From Mya arenaria (taxonomy: Eukaryota > Mollusca > Bivalvia > Myida > Myidae), in assembly GCF_026914265.1 (NCBI RefSeq), contig NC_069125.1, positions 26,573,595 to 26,637,594 of the forward strand: a DNA stretch of 64,000 nucleotides. The letters run 5' to 3'. A program made the translations under genes and the position numbers. Every line of letters starts with the position of its first letter. Position 1 is the stretch's first letter. Shown piece after piece: positions 23,037 to 36,000 of the stretch. Under the pieces are notes generated by a model. The model was not told where the DNA came from and did no database searches. It saw only the letters and a program-made list of their open reading frames with translations.

Positions 23037-23150
23037 AATAATGCACCAGTCAATTGTCAATTGAAACCAAGCCCCCCCCCGGTCCGGGAATAGTGGGGAC
23101 TTTGACTATCGGTTGAGCCAAGCGGGGCCAAAGTCCTCTACCTGTGGGAA
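23037..23150 (-). repeat. TGCAC-family MITE fragment inside the Harbinger
   Basis: TAA then TGCACCAGTCAATTGTCAAT, a C-run, GGTCCGGGAATAGTGGGGAC and GGTTGAGCC reproduce the right half of the 17,700-17,896 element in inverse orientation. It is nested inside the Harbinger-like transposon's 3' region. The C-terminal transposase remnant lies just before it. Confidence 0.6.
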
Positions 23151-23417
23151 GGAACTGCTCGTTTCCTGGTTTTGTTGATCATTTAAGGGAGTGTCCGAGA
23201 ACTACTTCTGTCGTACTAAAATTTAACCCCTTTTGAGCACCAAATTCTGAGCCTATGAGAATGGACTTAAATTGTTCAATTTCACTTGATTTTGCATTAT
23301 TTCAACAGAAGAAGAGCTGAAGTTTGTTATAAACATTGGAATATCATATATCTTTTAAAATAAGGATACTTTAGCGATAAAACCTCTAAAAGTGTCCGAC
23401 AACTACTCGCCTACTGG

Positions 23418-26400
23418 TAGAGCACTGTAGTTTGACAAGTAAGCGTATATCTCTATAAATTGTGTCCATAGTTATGAGACCCGTTCTAAAGCACTGTAGT
23501 TTGACAACTGGCCATATATCTCTATACTGGTGTCCATAATTAATGGACACGTTCTAAAGCACTGTAGTTTGACAACTGGCCATATACCTCTATACTGGTG
23601 TCCATAGTATTGGGACCCGTTCTAAAGCACTGTAGTTTGACAACTGGCCATATATCTCTATACTGTTGTCCATAGTTATGAGATCCGTTCTAAAGCACTT
23701 TACTTTGACAACTGGCCATATATCTCTATACTGGTGTTCATAGTATTGGGACCCGTTCTAAAGCACTGTAGTTTGACAACTGGCCATATATCACTATACT
23801 GGTGTTCATAGTTATGAGATCCGCTCTAAAGCACTGTAGTTTGACAATTGGCCATATACCTCTATACTGGTGTCCATAGTTAAGGGACCCGTTCTAAAGC
23901 ACTGTAGTTTGACAACTGGCCATATACCTCTATACTGGTGTTCATAGTTATGAGACCGGTTCTATAAAGCACTGTAGTTTGACAATTGGCCATATACCTC
24001 TATACTGGTGTTCATAGTTATGAGACCCGTTCTAAAGCACTGTAGTTTGACAACTGGCCATATGCCTCTATACTGGTGTTCATAGTTATGAGACCGGTTC
24101 TATAAAGCACTGTAGTTTGACAACTGGCCATATACCTCTATACTAGTGTCCATAGTTATGAGACCCGTTCTTGAGCACTGTAGTTTGACAACTGGCCATA
24201 TATCTCTATACTGGTGTCCATAGTTATGAGACCCGTTCTTGAGCACTGTAGTTTGACAACTGGCCATATATCTCTATACTAGTGTCCATAGTTATGAGAC
24301 CAGTTCTAGAGCACTGTAGTTTGACAACTGGCCATATATCTCTATACTGGTGTCCATAGTTATGAGACCAGTTCTAGAGCACTGTAGTTTGACAATTGGC
24401 CATATACCTCTATACTGGTGTTCATAGTTATGAGACCCGTTCTAAAGCACTGTAGTTTGACAACTGGCCATATGCCTCTATACTGGTGTTCATAGTTATG
24501 AGACCGGTTCTATAAAGCACTGTAGTTTGACAACTGGCCATATACCTCTATACTGGTGTCCATAGTTATGAGACCCGTTCTTGAGCACTGTAGTTTGACA
24601 ACTGGCCATATATCTCTATACTGGTGTTCATAGTTATGAGACCCGTTCTAAAGCACTGTAGTTTGACAACTGGCCATATATCTCTATACTAGTGTCCATA
24701 GTTATGAGACCCGTTCTAAAGCACTGTAGTTTGACAACTGGCCATATATCTCTATACTGGTGTTCATAGTTATGAGATCCGTTCTAAAGCACTGTAGTTT
24801 GACAACTGGCCATATACCTCTATACTGGTGTTCATAGTTATGAGATCCGTTCTAAAGCACTGTAGTTTGACAACTGGCCATATACCTCTATACTGGTGTT
24901 CATAGTTATGAGACCCGTTCTAAAGCACTGTAGTTTGACAACTGGCCATATACCTCTATTCTGGTGTCCATAGTATTGGGACACGTTCTAAAGCACTGTA
25001 GTTCGACAACTGGCCATATACCTCTATACTGGTGTTCATATTTATGAGATCCGTTCTAGAGCACTGTAGTTTGACAACTGGCCATATATCTCTATACTGG
25101 TGTTTATAGTTTTGGGACCCGTTCTAAAACACTGTAGTTAGACAACTGGCCATATATCTCTATACTGGTGTTTATAGTGTAGGGACACGTTCTAAAGCAC
25201 TGTAGTTTGACAACTGGCCATATATCTCTATACTAGTGTCCATAGTTATGAGACCAGTTCTAAAGCACTGTAGTTTGACAACTGGCCATATATCTCTATA
25301 CTGGTGTACTTAGTTTGGGGACCCGTTCTAAAGCACTGTAGTTTGACAACTGGCCATATGTCTCTATACTGGTGTCCATAGTTATGAGATCCGTTCTAAA
25401 GCACTGTAGTTTGACAACTGGCCATATACCTCTATACTGGTGTTCATAGTTATGAGACCCGTTCTAAAGCACTGTAGTTTGACAACTGGCCATATACCTC
25501 TATTCTGGTGTCCATAGTATTGGGACACGTTCTAAAGCACTGTAGTTTGACAACTGGCCATATATCTCTATACTGGTGTCCATAGTTATGAGATCCGTTC
25601 TAAAGCACTGTAGTTTGACAAGTGGCCATATATCTCTATACTGGTGTTCATAGTATTGGGACCCGTTCTAAAGCACTGTAGTTTGACAACTGGCCATATA
25701 TCTCTATACTGGTGTCCATAGTTATGAGATCCGTTCTAAAGCACTGTAGTTTGACAACTGGCCATATGTCTCTATACTGGTGTTCATAGTTATGAGATCC
25801 GTTCTAAAGCACTGTAGTTTGACAACTGGCCATATACCTCTATACTAGTGTCCATAGTTATGAGACCCGTTCTAAAGCACTGTAGTTTGACAACTGGCCA
25901 TATATCTCTATACTGGTGTCCATAGTTATGAGATCCGTTCTAAAGCACTGTAGTTTGACAACTGGCCATATATCTCTATACTGGTGTTCATAGTATTGGG
26001 ACCCGTTCTAAAGCACTGTAGTTTGGCAACTGGCCATATATCTCTATACTGGTGTTCATAGTTATGAGATCCGCTCTAAAGCACTGTAGTTTGACAACTG
26101 GCCATATACCTCTATACTGGTGTTCATAGTTATGAGACCCGTTCTAAAGCACTGTAGTTTGACAACTGGCCATATACCTCTATACTGGTGTTCATAGTTA
26201 TGAGACCCGTTCTAAAGCACTGTAGTTTGACAACTGGCCATATACCTCTATACTGGTGTTCATAGTATTGGGACCCGTTCTAAAGCACTGTAGTTTGACA
26301 ACTGGCCATATATCTCTATACTGGTGTTCATAGTTATGAGATCCGCTCTAAAGCACTGTAGTTTGACAACTAGCCATATACCTCTATACTGGTGTCCATA

Positions 26401-29400
26401 GTATTGAGACCCGTTCTAAAGCACTGTAGTTTGACAACTGGCCATATACCTCTATTCTGGTGTCCATAGTATTGGGACACGTTCTAAAGCACTGTAGTTT
26501 GACAACTGGCCATATACCTCTATACTGGTGTTCATATTTATGAGATCCATTCTAGAGCACTGTAGTTTGACAACTGGCCATATATCTCTATACTGGTGTT
26601 GATAGTTTTGGGACCCGTTCTAAAACACTGTAGTTAGACAACTGGCCATATATCTCTATACTGGTGTTTATAGTGTAGGGACACGTTCTAAAGCACTGTA
26701 GTTTGACAACTGGCCATATATCTCTATACTAGTGTCCATAGTTATGAGATCCGTTCTAAAGCACTGTAGTTTGACAACTGGCCATATATCTCTATACTGG
26801 TGTTCATAGTATTGGGACCCGTTCTAAAGCACTGTAGTTTGACAACTGGCCATATATCTCTATACTGTTGTCCATAGTTATGAGATCCGTTCTAAAGCAC
26901 TTTAGTTTGACAACTGGCCATATATCTCTATACTGGTGTTCATAGTTATGAGACCCGTTCTAAAGCACTGTAGTTTGACAACTGGCCATATACCTCTATT
27001 CTGGTGTCCATAGTATTGGGACACGTTCTAGAGCACTGTAGTTTGACAACTGGCCATATATCTCTATACTGGTGTCCATAGTTATGAGACCCGTTCTTGA
27101 GCACTGTAGTTTGACAACTGGCCATATATCTCTATACTGGTGTCCATAGTTATGAGACCCGTTCTTGAGCACTGTAGTTTGACAACTGGCCATATACCTC
27201 TATACTGGTGTTCATAGTATTGGGACCCGTTCTAAAGCACTGTAGTTTGACAACTGGCCATATATCTCTATACTGGTGTTCATAGTTATGAGATCCGCTC
27301 TAAAGCACTGTAGTTTGACAACTAGCCATATACCTCTATACTGGTGTCCATAGTATTGAGACCCGTTCTAAAGCACTGTAGTTTGACAACTGGCCATATA
27401 CCTCTATTCTGGTGTCCATAGTATTGGGACACGTTCTAAAGCACTGTAGTTTGACAACTGGCCATATACCTCTATACTGGTGTTCATATTTATGAGATCC
27501 ATTCTAGAGCACTGTAGTTTGACAACTGGCCATATATCTCTATACTGGTGTTTATAGTTTTGGGACCCGTTCTAAAACACTGTAGTTAGACAACTGGCCA
27601 TATATCTCTATACTGGTGTTGATAGTGTAGGGACACGTTCTAAAGCACTGTAGTTTGACAACTGGCCATATATCTCTATACTAGTGTCCATAGTTATGAG
27701 ATCCGTTCTAAAGCACTGTAGTTTGACAACTGGCCATATATCTCTATACTGGTGTTCATAGTATTGGGACCCGTTCTAAAGCAGTGTAGTTTGACAACTG
27801 GCCATATGTCTCTATACTGGTGTCCATAGTTATGAGATCCGTTCTAAAGCACTGTAGTTTGACAACTGGCCATATACCTCTATACTGGTGTTCATAGTTA
27901 TGAGACCCGTTCTAAAGCACTGTAGTTTGACAACTGGCCATATACCTCTATTCTGGTGTCCATAGTATTGGGACACGTTCTAAAGCACTGTAGTTTGACA
28001 ACTGGCCATATATCTCTATACTGGTGTCCATAGTTATGAGATCCGTTCTAAAGCACTGTAGTTTGACAACTGGCCATATACCTCTATTCTGGTGTCCATA
28101 GTATTGGGACACGTTCTAAAGCACTGTAGTTTGACAACTGGCCATATATCTTTATACTGGTGTCCATAGTTATGAGATCCGCTCTAAAGCACTGTAGTTT
28201 GACAACTGGCCATATACCTCTATACTGGTGTTCATAGTTATGAGACCCGTTCTAAAGCACTGTAGTTTGACAACTGGCCATATACCTCTATACTGGTGTC
28301 CATTGTTATGAGATCCGTTCTAAAGCACTGTAGTTTGACAACTGGCCATATACCTCTATACTGGTGTCCATAGTTATGAGATCCGTTCTAAAGCACTGTA
28401 GTTTGACAACTGGCCATATATCTCTATACTGGTGTTCATAGTTATGAGACCCGTTCTAAAGCACTGTAGTTTGACAACTGCCCATATATCTCTATACTGG
28501 TGTTCATAGTTATGAGATCCGTTCTAAAGCACTGTAGTTTGACAACTGGCCATATATCTCTATACTGGTGTTCATAGTTATGAGATCCGTTCTAAAGCAC
28601 TGTAGTTTGACAACTGGCCATATATCTCTATACTGGTGTCCATAGTTATGAGACCCGTTCTAGAGCACTGTAGTTTGACAACTGGCCATATATCTCTATA
28701 CTGGTGTCCATAGTTATGAGACCCGTTCTTGAGCACTGTAGTTTGACAACTGGCCATATATCTCTATACTAGTGTTCATAGTTATGAGATCCGTTCTAAA
28801 GCACTGTAGTTTGACAACTGGCCATATATCTCTATACTGGTGTCCATAGTTATGAGACCCGTTCTTGAGCACTGTAGTTTGACAGCTGGCCATATATCTC
28901 TATACTAGTGTCCATAGTTATGAGACCAGTTCTAGAGCACTGTAGTTTGACAACTGGCCATATATCTCTATACTGGTGTCCATAGTTATGAGATCCGTTC
29001 TAAAGCACTGTAGTTTGACAACTGGCCATATACCTCTATACTGGTGTTTATAGTGTAGGGACCCGTTCTAAAGCACTGTAGTTTGACAACTGGCCATATG
29101 TCTCTATACTGGTGTTCATAGTTATGAGATCCGTTCTAAAGCACTGTAGTTTGACAACTGGCCACATACCTCTATACTAGTGTCCATAGTTATGAGATCT
29201 GTTCTAAAGCACTGTAGTTTGACAACTGGCCATATATCTCTATACTGGTGTTCATAGTATTGGGACCCGTTCTAAAGCACTGTAGTTTGACAACTGGCCA
29301 TATATCTCTATACTGGTGTTCATAGTTATGAGATCCGTTCTAAAGCACTGTAGTTTGACAACTGGCCATATATCTCTATACTAGTGTTCATAGTTATGAG

Positions 29401-32400
29401 ATCCGTTCTAAAGCACTGTAGTTTGACAACTGGCCATATATCTCTATACTGGTGTTCATAGTATTGGGACCCGTTCTAATGCACTGTAGTTTGACAATTG
29501 GCCATATATCTCTATTCTGAGGTTCAATGTAAGGGGACTCGTTCTAAAGCAGTGTAGTTTGACAACTGGCCATATATCTCTATACTGGTGTCCATAGTTA
29601 TGAGATCCGTTCTAAAGCACTGTAGTTTGACAACTGGCCATATATCTCTATACTGGTGTTCATAGTTATGAGATCCGTTCTAAAGCACTGTAGTTTCACA
29701 ACTGGCCATATACCTCTATACTAGTGTCCATAGTATTGGGACCCGTTCTAAAGAACTGTAGTTAGACAACTGGCCATATATCTCTATACTAGTGTCCTTA
29801 GTTATGAGATCCGTTCTAAAGCACTGTAGTTTGACAACTGGCCATATATCTCTATACTGGTGTTCATAGTTATGAGATCCGTTCTAAAGCACTGTAGTTT
29901 GACAACTGGCCATATATCTCTATACTGGTGTTTATAGTTATGAGATCCGTTCTAAAGCACTGTAGTTTCACAACTGGCCATATATCTCTATACTTGTGTC
30001 CATAGTTATGAGATCCGTTCTAAAGCACTGTAGCTTGACAACTGGCCATATATCTCTATACTGGTGTTCATAGTTATAAGATCCGTTCTAAAGCACTGTA
30101 GTTTGACAACTGGCCATATATCTCTATACTGGTGTTCATAGTTATGAGATCCGTTCTAAAGCACTGTAGTTTGACAACTGGCCATATATCTCTATACTGG
30201 TGTTCATAGTTATGAGATCCGTTCTAAAGCACTGTAGTTTCACAACTGGCCATATATCTCTATACTGGTGTCCATAGTATTGGGACCCGTTCTAAAGCAC
30301 TGTAGTTTGACAACTGACCATATATCTCTATACTAGTGTCCATAGTTATAAGATCTGTTCTAGAGCACTGTAGTTTGACAACTGGCCATATATCTCTATA
30401 CTGGTGTCCATAGTATTGGGACCCGTTCTAAAGCACTGTAGTTTGACAACTGGCCATATATCTCTATACTGGTGTCCATAGTTATGAGACCAGTTCTAGA
30501 GCACTGTAGTTTGACAACTGGCCATATATCTCTATACTAGTGTCCATAGTTATGAGACCAGTTCTAGAGCACTGTAGTTTGACAACTGGCCATATATCTC
30601 TATACTGGTGTCCATAGTATTGGGACCCGTTCTAAATCAGTGTAGTTTGACAAGTGGCCATATATCTCAATACTAGTGTCCATAGTTATGAGATCTGTTC
30701 TAGAGCACTGTAGTTTGACAACTGGCCATATATCTCTATACTGGTGTTCATAGTATTGGGACCTGTTCTAAAGCACTGTAGTTTGACAACTGACCATATA
30801 TCTCTATACTGGTGTCCATAGTTATGAGATCCGTTCTAAAGCACTGTAGTTTGACAACTGGCCATATATCTCTATACTGGTGTTCATAGTTAAGGGATAC
30901 GTTCTAAAGCACTGTAGTTTGACAACTGGCCATATATCTCTATACTGGTGTTCATAGTATTGGGACCCGTTCTAAAGCACTGTAGTTTGACAACTGGCCA
31001 TATATCTCTATACTGGTGTTCATAGTATTGGGACCCGTTCTAAAGCACTGTAGTTTGACAACTGGCCATATATATCTATACTGGTGTTTATAGTTTTGGG
31101 ACCTGTTCTAAAGCACTGTAGTTTGACAACTGGCCATATACCTCTATACTGGTGTCCATAGTTATGAGATCCGTTCTAAAGCACTGTAGTTTGACAACTA
31201 GCCATATATCTCTATACTGGTGTTCATAGTTAAGGGATACGTTCTAAAGCACTGTAGTTTGACAACTGGCCATATATCTCTATACTGGTGTCCATAGTAT
31301 TGGGACCCGTTCTAAAGCAGTGTAGTTTGACAACTGGCCATATACCTCTATACTGGTGTCCATAGTATTGGGACCCGTTCTAAAGCAGTGTAGTTTGACA
31401 ACTGGCCATATACCTCTATACTGGTGTCCATAGTATTGGGACCCGTTCTAAAGCACTGTAGTTTGACAACTGGCCATATACCTCTATACTGGTGTCCATA
31501 GTTATGAGACCCTTTCTAAAGCAGTGTAGTTTGACAACTGGCCATATACCTCTATACTGGTGTCCATAGTATTGGGACCCGTTCTAAAGCAGTGTAGTTT
31601 GACAACTGGCCATATACCTCTATACTGGTGTCCATAGTATTGGGACCCGTTCTAAAGCAGTGTAGTTTGACAAGTGGCCATATACCTCTATACTGGTGTC
31701 CATAGTATTGGGACCCGTTCTAAAGCAGTGTAGTTTGACAAGTGGCCATATATCTCTATACTAGTGTCCATAGTTATGAGACCAGTTCTAGAGCACTGTA
31801 GTTTGACAACTGGCCATATATCTCTATACTGGTGTCCATAGTATTGGGACCCGTTCTAAAGCACTGTAGTTTGACAACTGGCCATATATCTCTATACTGG
31901 TGTTCATAGTATTGGGACCCGTTCTAAAGCACTGTAGTTTGACAACTGGCCATATATCTCTATACTAGTGTTCATAGTTATGAGATCCGTTCTAAAGCAC
32001 TGTAGTTTGACAACTGGCCATATACCTCTATACTGGTGTTCATAGTTATGAGATCTGTTCTAAAGCACTGTTACGTTAGACAACTGGCCATATGTCTCTA
32101 TACTGTTGTTCATAATATTGGGACCCGTTCTAAAGCACTGTAGTTTGACAATTGGCCATATATCTCTATACTGGTGTTCATAGTATTGGGACCCGTTCTA
32201 AAGCACTGTAGTTAGACAACTGGCCATATATCTCTATACTGGTGTCCATAGTTATGAGACCCGTTCTAAAGCACTGTAGTTTGACAACTAGCCATATATC
32301 TCTATACTGGTGTCCATAGTATTGGGACCCGTTCTAAATCAGTGTAGTTTGACAACTGGCCATATATCTCTATACTGGTGTTCATAGTTAAGGGACCCGT

Positions 32401-33080
32401 TCTAAAGCACTGTAGTTTGACAACTGGCCATATACCTCTATACTGTTGTTTATAGTATGGGGACCCGTTCTAAAGCACTGTAGTTTGACAACTGGCCATA
32501 TACCTCTATACTGTTGTTTATAGTATGGGGACCCGTTCTAAAGCACTGTAGTTTGACAACTGGCCATATATCTCTATACTGGTGTCCATAGTATTGGGAC
32601 CCGTTCTAGAGCACTGTAGTTTGACAACTGGCCATATATCTCTATACTGGTGTCCATAGTATTGGGACCCGTTCTAAATCAGTGTAGTTTGACAAGTGGC
32701 CATATATCTCTATACTAGTGTCCATAGTTATGAGATCTGTTCTAGAGCACTGTAGTTTGACAATTGGCCATATATCTCTATACTGGTGTTCATAGTTATG
32801 AGATCCGTTCTAAAGCACTGTAGTTTCACAACTGGCCATATATCTCTATACTTGTGTCCATAGTATTGGGACCCGTTCTAAAGCACTGTAGTTTGACAAC
32901 TGACCATATATCTCTATACTAGTGTCCATAGTTATAAGATCTGTTCTAGAGCACTGTAGTTTGACAACTGACCATATATCTCTATACTAGTGTCCATAGT
33001 TATAAGATCTGTTCTAGAGCACTGTAGTTTGACAACTGGCCATATACCTCTATACTGGTGTCCATAGAATTGGGACCCGT
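23418..33080 (+). repeat. 68-bp satellite array, type A and mixed domain
   Basis: Contiguous head-to-tail monomers of 68 bp have the landmarks ACTGTAGTTTGACAACTGG, CCATATATCTCTATACTGG, TGTCCATAGT and GGGACCCGTTCTAAAGC. Variation is concentrated at a few positions: TATAT/TATAC, GTTATGAGAT versus GTATTGGGAC, TCC versus TTC, and AAAGC versus AGAGC or TTGAGC. Most of this part is type A (GCACTGTAG, ACAACTGG). Type B features (GCAGTGTAG, ACAAGTGG) appear singly before about 31,300 and mix in after it. There are no spacers and no coding frame of note. Confidence 0.97.
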
Positions 33081-36000
33081 TCTAAATCAGTGTAGTTTGA
33101 CAAGTGGCCATATATCTCTATACTGGTGTCCATAGTATTGGGACCCGTTCTAAAGCAGTGTAGTTTGACAAGTGGCCATATATCTCTATACTGGTGTCCA
33201 TAGTATTGGGATCCGTTCTAAATCAGTGTAGTTTGACAAGTGGCCATATATCTCTATACTGGTGTCCATAGTATTGGGACCCGTTCTAAAGCAGTGTAGT
33301 TTGACAAGTGGCCATATATCTCTATACTGGTGTCCATAGTATTGGGACCCGTTCTAAAGCAGTGTAGTTTGACAAGTGGCCATATACCTCTATACTGGTG
33401 TCCATAGTATTGGAATCCGTTCTAAATCAGTGTAGTTTGACAAGTGGCCATATACCTCTATACTGGTGTCCATAGTATTGGGACCCGTTCTAAATCAGTG
33501 TAGTTTGACAAGTGGCCATATATCTCTATACTGGTGTTCATAGTATTGGGATCCGTTCTAAAGCAGTGTAGTTTGACAAGTGGCCATATATCTCTATACT
33601 GGTGTTCATAGTATTGGGACCCGTTCTAAAGCAGTGTAGTTTGACAACTGGCCATATATCTCTATACTGGTTCATAGTATTGGGATCCGTTCTAAAGCAG
33701 TGTAGTTTGACAAGTGGCCATATACCTCTATACTGGTGTCCATAGTATTGGGATCCGTTCTAAATCAGTGTAGTTTGACAAGTGGCCATATACCTCTATA
33801 CTGGTGTCCATAGTATTGGGACCCGTTCTAAAACAGTGTAGTTTGACAAGTGGCCATATATCTCTATACTGGTGTCCATAGTATTGGGACCCGTTCTAAA
33901 TCAGTGTAGTTTGACAAGTGGCCATATACCTCTATACTGGTGTCCATAGTATTGGGATCCGTTCTAAATCAGTGTAGTTTGACAAGTGGCCATATACCTC
34001 TATACTGGTGTCCATAGTATTGGGACCCGTTCTAAAGCAGTGTAGTTTGACAAGTGGCCATATACCTCTATACTGGTGTCCATAGTATTGGGACCCGTTC
34101 TAAATCAGTGTAGTTTGACAAGTGGCCATATATCTCTATACTGGTGTTCATAGTATTGGGACCCGTTCTAAATCAGTGTAGTTTGACAACTGGCCATATA
34201 CCTCTATACTGGTGTCCATAGTATTGGGACCCGTTCTAAAGCAGTGTAGTTTGACAAGTGGCCATATATCTCTATACTGGTGTCCATAGTATTGGGACCC
34301 GTTCTAAATCAGTGTAGTTTGACAAGTGGCCATATACCTCTATACTGGTGTCCATAGTATTGGGACCCGTTCTAAAGCAGTGTAGTTTGACAACTGGCCA
34401 TATATCTCTATACTGGTGTTCATAGTATTGGGACCCGTTCTAAATCAGTGTAGTTTGACAACTGGCCATATACCTCTATACTGGTGTCCATAGTATTGGG
34501 ACCCGTTCTAAAGCAGTGTAGTTTGACAAGTGGCCATATACCTCTATACTGGTGTCCATAGTATTGGGACCCGTTCTAAAGCAGTGTAGTTTGACAAGTG
34601 GCCATATACCTCTATACTGGTGTCCATAGTATTGGGACCCGTTCTAAAGCAGTGTAGTTTGACAAGTGGCCATATACCTCTATACTGGTGTTCATAGTAT
34701 TGGGATCCGTTCTAAAGCAGTGTAGTTTGACAAGTGGCCATATACCTCTATACTGGTGTTCATAGTATTGGGATCCGTTCTAAATCAGTGTAGTTTGAAA
34801 ATTGGCCATATATCTCTATACTGGTGTCCATAGTATTGGGACCCGTTCTAAATCAGTGTAGTTTGACAAGTGGCCATATACCTCTATACTGGTGTCCATA
34901 GTTATGAGATCCGTTCTAAAGCAGTGTAGTTTGACAAGTGGCCATATACCTCTAGACTGGTGTCCATAGTATTGGGACCCGTTCTAAAGCAGTGTAGTTT
35001 GACAACTGGCCATATACCTCTATACTGGTGTCCATAGTATTGGGACCCGTTCTAAATCAGTGTAGTTTGACAAGTGGCCATATACCTCTATACTGGTGTC
35101 CATAGTATTGGGACCCGTTCTAAATCAGTGTAGTTTGACAAGTGGCCATATACCTCTATACTGGTGTCCATAGTATTGGGACCCGTTCTAAATCAGTGTA
35201 GTTTGACAAGTGGCCATATACCTCTATACTGGTGTCCATAGTATGGGGACCCGTTCTAAATCAGTGTAGTTTGACAAGTGGCCATATACCTCTATACTGG
35301 TGTCCATAGTATGGGGACCCGTTCTAAATCAGTGTAGTTTGACAAGTGGCCATATACCTCTATACTGGTGTCCATAGTATTGGGACCCGTTCTAAAGCAG
35401 TGTAGTTTGACAAGTGGCCATATATCTCTATACTGGTGTTCATAGTATTGGGATCCGTTCTAAAGCAGTGTAGTTTGACAAGTGGCCATATACCTCTATA
35501 CTGGTGTCCATAGTATTGGGACCCGTTCTAAATCAGTGTAGTTTGACAAGTGGCCATATACCTCTATACTGGTGTCCATAGTATTGGGACCCGTTCTAAA
35601 TCAGTGTAGTTTGACAACTGGCCATATATCTCTATACTGGTGTTCATAGTATTGGGATCCGTTCTAAAGCAGTGTAGTTTGACAAGTGGCCATATATCTC
35701 TATACTGGTGTTCATAGTATTGGGATCCGTTCTAAAGCAGTGTAGTTTGACAAGTGGCCATATATCTCTATACTGGTGTCCATAGTATTGGGACCCGTTC
35801 TAAATCACTGTAGTTTGACAACTGGCCATATATCTCTATACTGGTGTCCATAGTATTGGGATCCGTTCTAAAGCAGTGTAGTTTGACAAGTGGCCATATA
35901 TCTCTATACTGGTGTTCATAGTATTGGGATCCGTTCTAAAGCAGTGTAGTTTGACAAGTGGCCATATACCTCTATACTGGTGTCCATAGTTATGAGATCC

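Larger units (their letters stand above)
20834..23417. mobile_element. PIF/Harbinger-like DNA transposon inside the satellite
   Basis: The ends are inverted repeats of about 28 bp. The left reads CCAGTAGGCGAGTAGTTCTC GGACACT. The right, on the other strand, reads CCAGTAGGCGAGTAGTTGTC GGACACT. The dinucleotide TA adjoins both ends (20,832-20,833 and 23,418-23,419). The satellite monomer is interrupted here and continues on the other side. The interior carries a HARBI1-like transposase on the plus strand. A second, closer partner of the left TIR (GAGTGTCCGAGAACTACT, about 23,189-23,206) lies 200 bp inside the right end. Autonomous Harbingers normally also encode a Myb/SANT-like protein, and I see none. 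Confidence 0.75.
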
